The notes under the pieces are model-generated. The model was not told where the DNA came from and did not search any database. It saw nothing but the letters and a program-made list of their open reading frames with translations. The position numbers and the translations under genes were made by a program. Shown here piece after piece: positions 56,458 to 64,000 of a stretch of 64,000 nucleotides of DNA (position 1 is the stretch's first letter; every line of letters starts with the position of its first letter). The stretch lies in the NCBI GenBank assembly GCA_028690665.1, contig JAQVAV010000002.1, forward strand, positions 124,001-188,000, given 5' to 3'. This DNA is from Paludibacter sp. Lineage in GTDB: Bacteria > Bacteroidota > Bacteroidia > Bacteroidales > Paludibacteraceae.

Positions 56458-56564
56458 AAAGCAAAAAACGCAGAGCATCAGCGGCTTGCGTTCTTCGATT
56501 TCCTTCTCTGTTGAGAGATGAACTATGCTACAAAAGTAGTACATATATTTGTATTGACAATAAG
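56458..56564. repeat. Intergenic element, copy R2
   Basis: About 107 bp homologous to 47250-47354. It begins AAAGCAAAAAACGCAGAGC, has a possible stem AACGCA/TGCGTT, then a small hairpin TCTCT-GTTG-AGAGA. It contains a good -7 box TATATTTG at 56544-56551. It lies just upstream of the RhuM-Fic gene, as R1 lies just upstream of the DUF262 gene. Confidence 0.65.
56544..56551 (+). promoter_or_regulatory. Candidate -7 box for the RhuM-Fic/hsdR transcript
   Basis: TATATTTG matches TAnnTTTG exactly and lies inside element R2, 135 nt before the RhuM-Fic start. It is followed by TATTGACAA. No TTG at the usual distance upstream was found. Confidence 0.35.
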
Positions 56565-56685
56565 AATAACGAAAAAAGAATACAAAATGTTTTAGATAAC
56601 TAATTTCGGGACTGAGTTTGGAGGAAATTTCTTCCTAATTTGGGAAAAATTAGGAAAGATTGGGAAGTTTTGAAATAAAAATAAA

Positions 56686-57645
56686 ATGAACAACAAAATA
56701 GAAATATACAAGACAACGACCGGTACAGAAATTAATGTCCAATTGGAAAAAGATACTATATGGTTGGGAGCACAATCCATAGCAGACCTTTTTGGCGTCA
56801 ATCGTCCGGCAGTAGTGAAACACATTGGCAATATTTATAAATCTAACGAGCTCGATAAAAAATCAACCTGTTCCATTTTGGAACAAGTTGCAATAGATGG
56901 AAAAATGCGAAAAATGAATTTATATAATCTTGATATGATTTTATCGGTAGGTTATCGTGTTAATTCATCGCAAGCTACAAGATTTCGTCAATGGGCAACA
57001 TCGCGATTAAAAGATTATCTTGTTCAGGGTTATACTATTAACGAAAAACGTTTGGCACAAAAAAATCAGGAAGTAAAATATTTGAAAACAGGCATCCGTA
57101 TTCTTAACCGTGCCATAGAAGAACAAATCAATACGGATGAATATAATCTGTTAAAAGTGTTTTCCAAAGGTTTGGAACTATTGGATGATTATGACCACGA
57201 GCAATTGGACTTGGCTGGTAAAACAAAACAAGAAACCGTATTCCCTGCATACGAAGATTATATGAACCTGATTCATACAATGTATGCCGATTTTGATTCT
57301 GATGTCTTTGCCAAGCCCAAGGATGAAAGTTTCCACAGTTCCATCAATCAAATCAAACAGGGATTTGACGGAAAAGAATTTTATCCGACCATCGAGGAAA
57401 AAGCGGCTAATTTACTTTACTATATCACCAAGAACCATTCGTTTGTAGATGGCAATAAACGCATAGCGGCTGCTTGTTTTCTCTATTTTTTAGAAAAAAA
57501 CAATGCACTTTTAAAAACTGACGGTTCATCCATATTGGATAACGATACCTTGGCTGCCTTGACACTCTTTATTGCGACAAGTAAAACAGAAGAAGCGGAT
57601 ATTGTAAAACAATTGGTTGTAAGCATCTTAAACAGAAATAAATAA
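56686..57645 (+). CDS. RhuM-Fic/Doc fusion protein
   Basis: 319 residues. Residues 1-115 are a RhuM-like N-terminal domain with a winged-helix part (IWLGAQSIADLFGVNRPAVVKHI) and GYRVNSSQATRFRQWA. A helical linker follows, then a Fic/Doc domain with the active-site loop H251-S-F-V-D-G-N-K-R259. The loop has the Doc-like Lys in place of the Gly of AMP-transferring Fic enzymes, so phosphate transfer is possible. Such fusions are common beside restriction genes. hsdR starts 7 nt after its stop, so the two are probably translated from one mRNA. Confidence 0.88.
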   Translation: MNNKIEIYKTTTGTEINVQLEKDTIWLGAQSIADLFGVNRPAVVKHIGNIYKSNELDKKSTCSILEQVAIDGKMRKMNLYNLDMILSVGYRVNSSQATRFRQWATSRLKDYLVQGYTINEKRLAQKNQEVKYLKTGIRILNRAIEEQINTDEYNLLKVFSKGLELLDDYDHEQLDLAGKTKQETVFPAYEDYMNLIHTMYADFDSDVFAKPKDESFHSSINQIKQGFDGKEFYPTIEEKAANLLYYITKNHSFVDGNKRIAAACFLYFLEKNNALLKTDGSSILDNDTLAALTLFIATSKTEEADIVKQLVVSILNRNK

Positions 57646-57652
57646 AATAAGA

Positions 57653-60600
57653 ATGGAAAATTTCAACGAAGCGGCATTTGAACAGGCATTTATCGAACTT
57701 CTAAAAAATACGGGATGGACATATACCGATGGCGAAAGCATTCACCGCCGACCGCAGGACATCTTGCTGGAAGATGATTTGCGCACCTATCTCACACGCC
57801 GTTTTTCTACTGAGCATCTCACCGAACGTGAAATCAAGTCAATCATCACAGACATTCGTTTGGAAAATGCGCCTTCGTTTTACAATGCTAACCGCAACAT
57901 TTTTCATTTAATCTGCAATGGCGAATACTGGCAGCGTGATGATACTTCGTTACCCAATTTAAGAGTACCGTACATTGATTTTGAACATACCGAAAACAAT
58001 ATTTATCGTTGTGTAAATCAATATACAGTCAAGCAAAATGCCGAACGACGTCCCGATATTTTGTTGTTTATCAACGGCATTCCAATGGCTATTATAGAAC
58101 TTAAAAGTGCCGTAAAAGAAGATACGACTATTGCCAATGCCTGGCAGCAAATTCATAACCGATACATTCGCGATATACCGACTCTCTTGCGTTATTGCAG
58201 TTTGTCAATTATTTCCGACGGTGCCAATGCACGTTTGGGAACACTTTTTACCCCTTATGATTATTACTATGCGTGGAAGAAAGTGGAAAACGAAGATGAA
58301 TCATCATTGGGCATCAAAGAAAACATCACATTGATTGATGGTGCACTCGCTCCCGAAAGACTAACCGAAATCATTCGTGATTATGTGTATTATCCCGACC
58401 CTTCCGATAATAAACAATTGGAAATCGTGTGCCGTTATCCCCAGTTTTTTGCCACACGTAAACTCTTTAATCATATTCGTCAGCAATTAAGATCGCAGGG
58501 CGGAGACGGAAAGGGTGGTACTTATTTTGGTGCGACAGGTTGTGGAAAAACCTATACAATGCTTTTTCTTGCTCGTCAATTGGCACTTCGCGATACCGAA
58601 ATATTCGGAAATCCAACCATTATCATTATTACCGACCGTGAAGACTTGGACACACAGGCATCGCAGCTGTTTGTAAATTCTAAAACATTCCTCAACGAAG
58701 AAAATGTTCGCAGCATTGAGAGCCGTCAAGATATGAAAAACGAATTGGGCAGTCGAAACAGTGGCGGTGTATTTATCACCACCATTCAAAAGTTCTGTGC
58801 AGATACCGGTTTACTATCCGACCGTTCCAATATTATTTGCATTTCGGACGAGGCACACCGTACGCAAACCAATACAAGCGGTCAATTAGATATTGATGTC
58901 GAACGAGGCGTAAGAACAACTTTTGGCTTTGCCAAATATCTGCGTGATTCTTTTCCCAATGCCACGTATGTTGGCTTTACGGGAACGCCTATCGATGAAA
59001 CCATTCACGTTTTCGGTCAGGTGGTCGATAAATACACAATGAAAGAATCGTGTGAAGACAAAATAACGGTTCCAATAACATACGAACCGAGATTGGCACG
59101 TGTTCTGCTCAACGAAGAACAATCGCACGAAATAGAGAAATACTATCAGCAATGCGAAGAAGAAGGCTCAAACACCGAACAAATTGAGCAAAGCAAACAG
59201 GCAATGAGCCGAATGAAACAAATTCTTTCGCATCCCGAAAGATTGAGAAAACTGGCAAACGATATGGCTGTGCATTATGAAAAATTGTGCAACGAAAAAC
59301 CCCACATCGTGCAAAAAGCAATGATAGTTTGTGCCGACCGCTCAATTGCCTATCAACTTTATAACGAAATAAAAGCAATACGCCCCGATTGGTTTGTCAA
59401 GAAAAAATGCGAGGATGAATCTTTACTTTCAAAAGAGCAGCTCGAACAATTAAAATCATTGGCAAAAGTCAATATCGTGGCAACGCGCGATAAGGACGAC
59501 CCTAAGGAGATGCACGAGTTATTGGGAAATAAAAAACATCGCACAATGCTTGATACTCAATTCAAAATGGATGAGTCTAACTTCCAAATTGCGATTGTTG
59601 TTGATATGTGGATTACAGGTTTCGATGTGCCTTCATTAGCAGTGATGTATATCGATAAACCGTTGCAACGTCATACGCTCATTCAAACTATTTCACGTGT
59701 AAACAGAACCTATCCGGGAAAGGACAGAGGACTTGTTGTCGATTACATAGGCATTAAGGAAAATATGTTGAAAGCCATCAAGCAATATGGCGGTGATGAT
59801 GATAGTAATATTGATGATATTCAGGCAACCCTTAAAATACTTCGTAACCATATTGAACTTATCGACAATTTAATGCACGATTTTGATGCTTCCGATTTTT
59901 TTCAAAGTCAAAATGCGTTGAGCAGACTTCATTGCCTGAATCGGGCAGCCGAATATGTAATGGTGAATCAGGACAATCAAACGCGTTATATGGGCTTGTC
60001 AAAACGATTGAAATTGTCTTATGACATTTCTTTCCCATCCGGCTTAATGACGGATACAGAAACAGAAAAGACACAATTTTATTTAGCCGTTCGCTCCATT
60101 ATTTACAAGCACACAAGAGGTGCTGCACCCGATGCAGAGACGATGAATAAACACGTAGAGCAAATGGTTCAAGAAGCTATTTCGTGTAATGGTGTCGAAG
60201 ATATAGTCAACGCTTCCGGTGCAGAAGATATTTTTAGTCAAAAATTTGAAAAAGAGGTATTGGATGCTAAAATGCCTATGACAAAATACAATGCCTTATT
60301 GAAATTGCTCAAAAAAGCTATCAATCAATATCGACGTACCAATAAAGCCAAAGCCGAAGAGTTTAATGAAATGCTCAAAAAGGTGGTTGAGAAATATAAC
60401 AGCCGTGATAATCTTGTCTTTACAAATGGTGTTGTAGCGGATTTTGTTGATTCGCTTTCAGATGAGCTGATAGGTATTTTTGAACAACTCAAAGACGATA
60501 AAAATTCATTTGAAAAATTAGGTATCACTTTCGAGGAAAAAGCCTTTTACGATATTTTGGTAAAAATACGCGATACACATCATTTCGATTATGAAAATGA

Positions 60601-60811
60601 TAAATGTGTACTGCTTGCCAAAGCTATAAAAAATCTGGTGGATGATAAGGCTGAATATGTCGATTGGTCTAATCGTAGTGACATAAAAGATTCTTTGCGC
60701 TGGGACTTAACAATACTCCTTTACCAAAACGGTTATCCACCACAGTGGAATGAAGAAGTTTATGCGCAAGTATTGGAACAAGCTGAAAATTTCAAAAAGT
60801 ATAGTGAATAA
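57653..60811 (+). CDS. hsdR: Type I restriction endonuclease subunit HsdR
   Basis: 1052 residues, the normal length. The N-terminal nuclease domain has RPDILLF and E149-x-K151 in IIELKS (PD-(D/E)xK fold). The motor has Walker A GATGCGKT at 293-300, DEAH at 399-402, TGTP near 443 and late SF2 motifs (TISRVNRTYPGK). A C-terminal helical domain joins it to HsdM. It moves DNA and cuts it when the site is unmethylated. It is separated from hsdM/hsdS by the HAD and RhuM-Fic genes, with its own likely promoter. Confidence 0.95.
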   Translation: MENFNEAAFEQAFIELLKNTGWTYTDGESIHRRPQDILLEDDLRTYLTRRFSTEHLTEREIKSIITDIRLENAPSFYNANRNIFHLICNGEYWQRDDTSLPNLRVPYIDFEHTENNIYRCVNQYTVKQNAERRPDILLFINGIPMAIIELKSAVKEDTTIANAWQQIHNRYIRDIPTLLRYCSLSIISDGANARLGTLFTPYDYYYAWKKVENEDESSLGIKENITLIDGALAPERLTEIIRDYVYYPDPSDNKQLEIVCRYPQFFATRKLFNHIRQQLRSQGGDGKGGTYFGATGCGKTYTMLFLARQLALRDTEIFGNPTIIIITDREDLDTQASQLFVNSKTFLNEENVRSIESRQDMKNELGSRNSGGVFITTIQKFCADTGLLSDRSNIICISDEAHRTQTNTSGQLDIDVERGVRTTFGFAKYLRDSFPNATYVGFTGTPIDETIHVFGQVVDKYTMKESCEDKITVPITYEPRLARVLLNEEQSHEIEKYYQQCEEEGSNTEQIEQSKQAMSRMKQILSHPERLRKLANDMAVHYEKLCNEKPHIVQKAMIVCADRSIAYQLYNEIKAIRPDWFVKKKCEDESLLSKEQLEQLKSLAKVNIVATRDKDDPKEMHELLGNKKHRTMLDTQFKMDESNFQIAIVVDMWITGFDVPSLAVMYIDKPLQRHTLIQTISRVNRTYPGKDRGLVVDYIGIKENMLKAIKQYGGDDDSNIDDIQATLKILRNHIELIDNLMHDFDASDFFQSQNALSRLHCLNRAAEYVMVNQDNQTRYMGLSKRLKLSYDISFPSGLMTDTETEKTQFYLAVRSIIYKHTRGAAPDAETMNKHVEQMVQEAISCNGVEDIVNASGAEDIFSQKFEKEVLDAKMPMTKYNALLKLLKKAINQYRRTNKAKAEEFNEMLKKVVEKYNSRDNLVFTNGVVADFVDSLSDELIGIFEQLKDDKNSFEKLGITFEEKAFYDILVKIRDTHHFDYENDKCVLLAKAIKNLVDDKAEYVDWSNRSDIKDSLRWDLTILLYQNGYPPQWNEEVYAQVLEQAENFKKYSE

Positions 60812-60879
60812 ATGAAATAAACGACCGAAAAATATAGATAGAGACTTAAAATAGAAGACATAACGGCAAATAAATTCCA

Positions 60880-61040
60880 GATAAATTTCAATGTATTAAT
60901 TATGAGATTATTACAGTTGATTCTGTTGGATAAACTTCCGATATTTCCGATAAATTTCCGATAAATATCAATATGTTAATTATAAGATTATTACAGTTGA
61001 TTCTGTTGGATAAATGTCGGATATGTCGGATAAATAATTG
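60880..61040. repeat. Two tandem 80-bp repeats before the Argonaute genes
   Basis: Copy one at 60880-60959 and copy two at 60960-61039. The first 55 bp of each (to 60934 and 61014) are nearly identical, with the shared core GATTATTACAGTTGATTCTG and four differences. The last 25 bp are related but diverged (CTTCCGATATTTCCGAT against TGTCGGATATGTCGGAT) and hold runs of the unit TCCGATAA. They end 57 bp before the Argonaute start, filling the region between hsdR and the Argonaute gene (285 bp). Confidence 0.75.
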
Positions 61041-61096
61041 ATATATATTTTTACAAAATAGTGAATTGATTACACACTATAAAAATTCAAAGGCTT

Positions 61097-61909
61097 ATGC
61101 AAATCAACATCCTTACATTTAGCCCCATCTCCGAAACGGTGCAACTTGATGTTTACACCGAAAGAGTAGAAGAACAACATCCTGATAGTATTTTCAAAGA
61201 TGAATTCCCTCAGTTGTGGAAAGAACATCCGGAATTAAAGAATAAAGAACGTTTGTTCTTTTCACTCTTTAATTCTGAAACTGAATGTAAAGGAGATAAA
61301 TATACAATTGAACTCAACCTAAACAAACAATTTCGCATTGCGAAACATTACTTCAACCAAATCTTTTATAACCATTTTAAGCAAACTAAAATTGTAGGTA
61401 CCGACTACATCGACAATGTGGAAATTTGGATCAAAGATTCAGTACAAAGAGATAAAAAGACCACACAATTTCTCAAATTCTCGTTAATTCCTAAATTTCA
61501 GAACCTGACAAACGGCTGGGAACTCATTGTTTCGTTCAACGGCTTTTCAGTCGTTTACAATAAATCAATCGACACACTCGATTTAAGAACAGAAAGTTTT
61601 AGAGTAATTGTCAATGGCGAAATTATTAGATATAAAAAACTTACACCCGAGCAAAAACAAAACATAACAAAAACCTATCCGGTAATTAATAGAGACCTTG
61701 CCAACGAACTGAATGTTACAGAACATAGAGAAAAAGTCATTAACAAGTACACTCAAACCTACCAAAAAATAACAAATTTTGCACAGCAATATCTGCTTAC
61801 AGAAGAATTTCAGAAAATCATAAAAATCAATTCGGACAACTTTATTCAAGTGCCTGAAAAAAACATAGACAAAGTTTACGACAACTCAAACGCTTTACTG
61901 TTTGGATGA
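61097..61909 (+). CDS. Long prokaryotic Argonaute, N-terminal half (N-PAZ-L2 part)
   Basis: 270 residues ending at TGA 61907-61909. It shows the pattern of the N-terminal half of long pAgo: an N domain, then GWELIVSFNGFSVVYNKS, then a short PAZ-like region and an L2 linker ending NALLFG. The next frame, starting SNMGFDP, continues in the same phase: 61916 lies exactly 273 codons after 61097. So one stop codon splits a protein of about 708 residues, the length of a normal long pAgo. Either a nonsense mutation, a sequencing error, or a true two-subunit form made by re-initiation at the ATG 6 nt after the stop. Confidence 0.72.
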   Translation: MQINILTFSPISETVQLDVYTERVEEQHPDSIFKDEFPQLWKEHPELKNKERLFFSLFNSETECKGDKYTIELNLNKQFRIAKHYFNQIFYNHFKQTKIVGTDYIDNVEIWIKDSVQRDKKTTQFLKFSLIPKFQNLTNGWELIVSFNGFSVVYNKSIDTLDLRTESFRVIVNGEIIRYKKLTPEQKQNITKTYPVINRDLANELNVTEHREKVINKYTQTYQKITNFAQQYLLTEEFQKIIKINSDNFIQVPEKNIDKVYDNSNALLFG

Positions 61910-61915
61910 AGCAAT

Positions 61916-63223
61916 ATGGGATTTGACCCTTATAGCTGTATGTTTGGCAATAAAAATTCGTCCAATCCTTATGGTCCTTTCCGTCCAACGACGAAACAAA
62001 ATGTACGTTTCTTCTTTATCTACCATAAACCAACCGAAAAGATTTGTGCACAACTTTATAACACCTTCCGTGATGGTTTAGGAGCTTATACAAACCAAAC
62101 AACAGGTGAAATCACATATAAGTTCAAACCATTAGCTCAATGTATAAAACAACCTTTCAACACAGAACCGAATGGTAGTATTTCATTTGACAATCTGGAT
62201 ACGGCAGTAGAAGAAATTGAAAAGAAATTAGCTCAAAAGTTTTTAAGTGTTGACACTAAAAAAGCTTTATACGTTGCATTATACATTAGTCCGGTATCAA
62301 AAGATGATATAAACAGCCCTTACCATAACATTTATTACAGAGTAAAAGAATTATTGTTGGACAGGGGCATCACATCACAAGTGATTAACAAAGATAATCC
62401 ATCTAAAAACGGATTCAATTTTCATTTACCCAATATCGCAATTGCCATACTTGCTAAAATTGGTGGCATTCCTTGGCTTTTACCCACACAACAGGATAAT
62501 AAAGACTTAATTGTTGGTGTTGGAGCTTTCCGCTCCGAAAAGATTGGCAAACGTTATATGGGAAGTGTATTTTGTTTTAACAATAATGGCGTATTTCAAG
62601 ATTTTGCATCATACAAAGATAAAGATATTGAAAGTCTGGTTAGTGATATTCGCAAAGCGATTGGTTTCTTTTTAATAAACAATCAAGACAAAAAACTAAC
62701 CAGACTAATCATACATTACTACAAAACAATGAGCAGACGTGAAGCACAACCAATAACGGATATGCTTTTCAATCTTGGCTTTAATATTCCTGTTTTTATT
62801 GTTACCATAAACAAAACGGAAGCCAGTGATTATGTCGCTTTTGATACGGACTTTTCGGAATTAATGCCAATGAGTGGCACATTTATCAAAATTGGTTACA
62901 ATCAATTCTTATTGTACAACAATTCAAGATACAAGGGTAATCTAAGGTTTGATTATTTATTCCCGTTAAAGGTCAAAATCTCAAAAGTTGTAAACACACA
63001 AGAAGTCGATAATACAAAAGGGAAACGTAATGAAATTTCAATGGTTGAAGTAAAAGGAATGCTCAATCAGGTGTATCAATTCAGCCGTATGTATTGGAAA
63101 TCCGTTAAACAACAAAACTTATCAATCACAATCAAATACCCTGAAATGGTTGCCGAAATTGTTCCTCATTTTTCAGAGCAAGGATTGCCTCCATTTGGAA
63201 AAACAAACCTTTGGTTTTTATAA
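61916..63223 (+). CDS. Long prokaryotic Argonaute, C-terminal half (MID-PIWI)
   Basis: 435 residues. The MID domain (about 110-190) keeps guide 5'-phosphate residues of the Y-x-x-K, Q, K type: YYRVKELLLDRGITSQ at 140-155 and K181 in LAKIGGIPW. The PIWI domain follows, but the expected first catalytic Asp is Gly203 (in IVGVGAF) and the second Asp position is Tyr/Lys (IIHYYKTMSRREAQ, 265-277). It should bind guide and target without cutting, as long-B pAgos do, and would need a partner effector. The helicase gene starts 17 nt after its stop. Most likely its start is the ATG at 61916, 6 nt after the TGA. Confidence 0.8.
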   Translation: MGFDPYSCMFGNKNSSNPYGPFRPTTKQNVRFFFIYHKPTEKICAQLYNTFRDGLGAYTNQTTGEITYKFKPLAQCIKQPFNTEPNGSISFDNLDTAVEEIEKKLAQKFLSVDTKKALYVALYISPVSKDDINSPYHNIYYRVKELLLDRGITSQVINKDNPSKNGFNFHLPNIAIAILAKIGGIPWLLPTQQDNKDLIVGVGAFRSEKIGKRYMGSVFCFNNNGVFQDFASYKDKDIESLVSDIRKAIGFFLINNQDKKLTRLIIHYYKTMSRREAQPITDMLFNLGFNIPVFIVTINKTEASDYVAFDTDFSELMPMSGTFIKIGYNQFLLYNNSRYKGNLRFDYLFPLKVKISKVVNTQEVDNTKGKRNEISMVEVKGMLNQVYQFSRMYWKSVKQQNLSITIKYPEMVAEIVPHFSEQGLPPFGKTNLWFL

Positions 63224-63240
63224 TCACAAAATTGCTTTTT

Positions 63241-64000
63241 ATGGTTACATTACGCCCATATCAAACGGAAGGAATCAAACGAATATTTGAAGCCTGGAAT
63301 CCCAAGTTACTTAATCTAAGGAATATACTGTTTCAAATGCCGACAGGAACAGGTAAAACCACTGTATTTTCAGAGATAGTAAGAAAAGCAACTGTTAAAA
63401 ATAAAAAAATTCTGATTGTTGTTCACCGTGTTGAATTAGTAGAACAAATCGCTGACCGCTTAACCCATTTTGGGGTTGGGGTTGGCATTATTTCTGCAAG
63501 GCAAAAAGCAAATCCGGATTGTGATGTTCAGGTTGCAACAATACAAACATTGTCTCGTCGAGAATATCCTCCTGCTGATATTGTTATAATTGACGAATGC
63601 CACCACTCAAAAGCAGCTACATATCAAACTTTGTGGGAAATCTATCCTGAAGCTCGTTTTTTAGGTGTTACAGCCACTCCAACACGCATTAATGGCGATG
63701 GTTTTGACGATTTATTTGAGATTCTAATACCCTTAGGTAAACTGAGTTTCTTTTTTGAAAAGGGTTATTTGGCTCACATTAAACACTTGGTAGGTTGTAT
63801 CCCCGATTTGTCAAAAGTAAAACAAAGAATGAGAGATTACGATATTGAAATGCTGCATAACGTTATGCTTGACAATTCAATAATGGCTAACCTCATAGAC
63901 AGTTACAACAAGTTTGCTAAAGGAAAAAAGACTATCGTTTTTGCCGTTGATATTGAACACAGTAAAGAAATTGTTCAACGATATATCAATGCCGGTTTCC
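63241..64000 (+). CDS. SF2 DEAD/DEAH-type helicase, 3'-partial
   Basis: The frame is open from ATG 63241 to the window end (253 codons, no stop). Motifs: RPYQTE (Q-like), Walker A MPTGTGKTT at 33-41, VVHRVEL (Ia), VATIQTL (Ib), DECH at 118-121 (II), TATPTR (III), then the start of the second RecA domain (KTIVFAVDIEHSKEIVQRY). It resembles helicases of the type III/HsdR-like group. Its start lies 17 nt after the Argonaute C-terminal half, so it is likely the Argonaute's partner. The missing C-terminus may carry a nuclease or other effector domain. Confidence 0.88.
   Translation, partial: MVTLRPYQTEGIKRIFEAWNPKLLNLRNILFQMPTGTGKTTVFSEIVRKATVKNKKILIVVHRVELVEQIADRLTHFGVGVGIISARQKANPDCDVQVATIQTLSRREYPPADIVIIDECHHSKAATYQTLWEIYPEARFLGVTATPTRINGDGFDDLFEILIPLGKLSFFFEKGYLAHIKHLVGCIPDLSKVKQRMRDYDIEMLHNVMLDNSIMANLIDSYNKFAKGKKTIVFAVDIEHSKEIVQRYINAGF

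Noticed and set aside
60880-61040. Possible CRISPR array
   Set aside because: Only two units of 80 bp in direct tandem with no unique spacers between them, and no cas genes.

Overview
The window is a chromosomal segment of a member of the Bacteroidota, most likely order Bacteroidales. The signs are consistent: surface proteins with type IX secretion (T9SS) C-terminal sorting domains, a T9SS plug (DUF5103) protein, GldG, a Na+-translocating NADH:quinone reductase, the FtsX-DUF3098-UppP-TruB-QueA gene order, the ParA-ParB-DUF5683-MltD order, AT-rich DNA, and promoters of the Bacteroidetes type (TTG, about 20 nt, TAnnTTTG). The exact genus cannot be fixed by reading alone.

Positions 1-39700 are the host backbone. 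It opens with two convergent genes for large secreted surface proteins that share a long C-terminal module, with a small membrane protein between them and a T9SS plug protein beside them. Then come nqrABCDEF (sodium-motive respiration) ending in a strong terminator, a YfhO-type membrane protein, ftsX, DUF3098, uppP, truB and queA (cell envelope and tRNA modification), radA on the opposite strand, an NhaC-type antiporter, and a secreted GH13 amylase with a LacI-type palindrome upstream. After these lie a gldG-like gene, a CotH-like lipoprotein, parA/parB with DUF5683 and a LysM transglycosylase, a small MerR regulator, an alkaline phosphatase and topB.

Positions 39700-64000 are a dense defence island running off the right edge. 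In order: a four-gene Wadjet (JetABCD) operon; a decayed RhuM gene carrying a small palindromic insertion; a DUF262/DUF1524 (GmrSD-like) restriction protein; a 5'-truncated DUF3987 gene, the scar of a mobile element; an operon of an XRE regulator, an unknown 651-residue protein with a HEPN-like motif, hsdM, hsdS and a HAD phosphatase; then a RhuM-Fic fusion with hsdR; then a long prokaryotic Argonaute broken by one in-frame TGA, followed at once by an SF2 helicase that is cut by the window end.

Four observations stand out. (1) The Argonaute reads as two subunits in one frame, with guide-binding MID residues kept but PIWI catalytic aspartates absent. (2) The HEPN-motif protein sits inside a type I restriction operon, an arrangement like that of the anticodon nuclease PrrC. 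(3) The Wadjet promoter and the XRE promoter 10.6 kb away share a nearly identical -7/operator segment, suggesting one controller for both systems. (4) Two 105-bp homologous intergenic elements bracket the middle third of the island and may mark exchange boundaries. No tRNA, rRNA or CRISPR array was seen.
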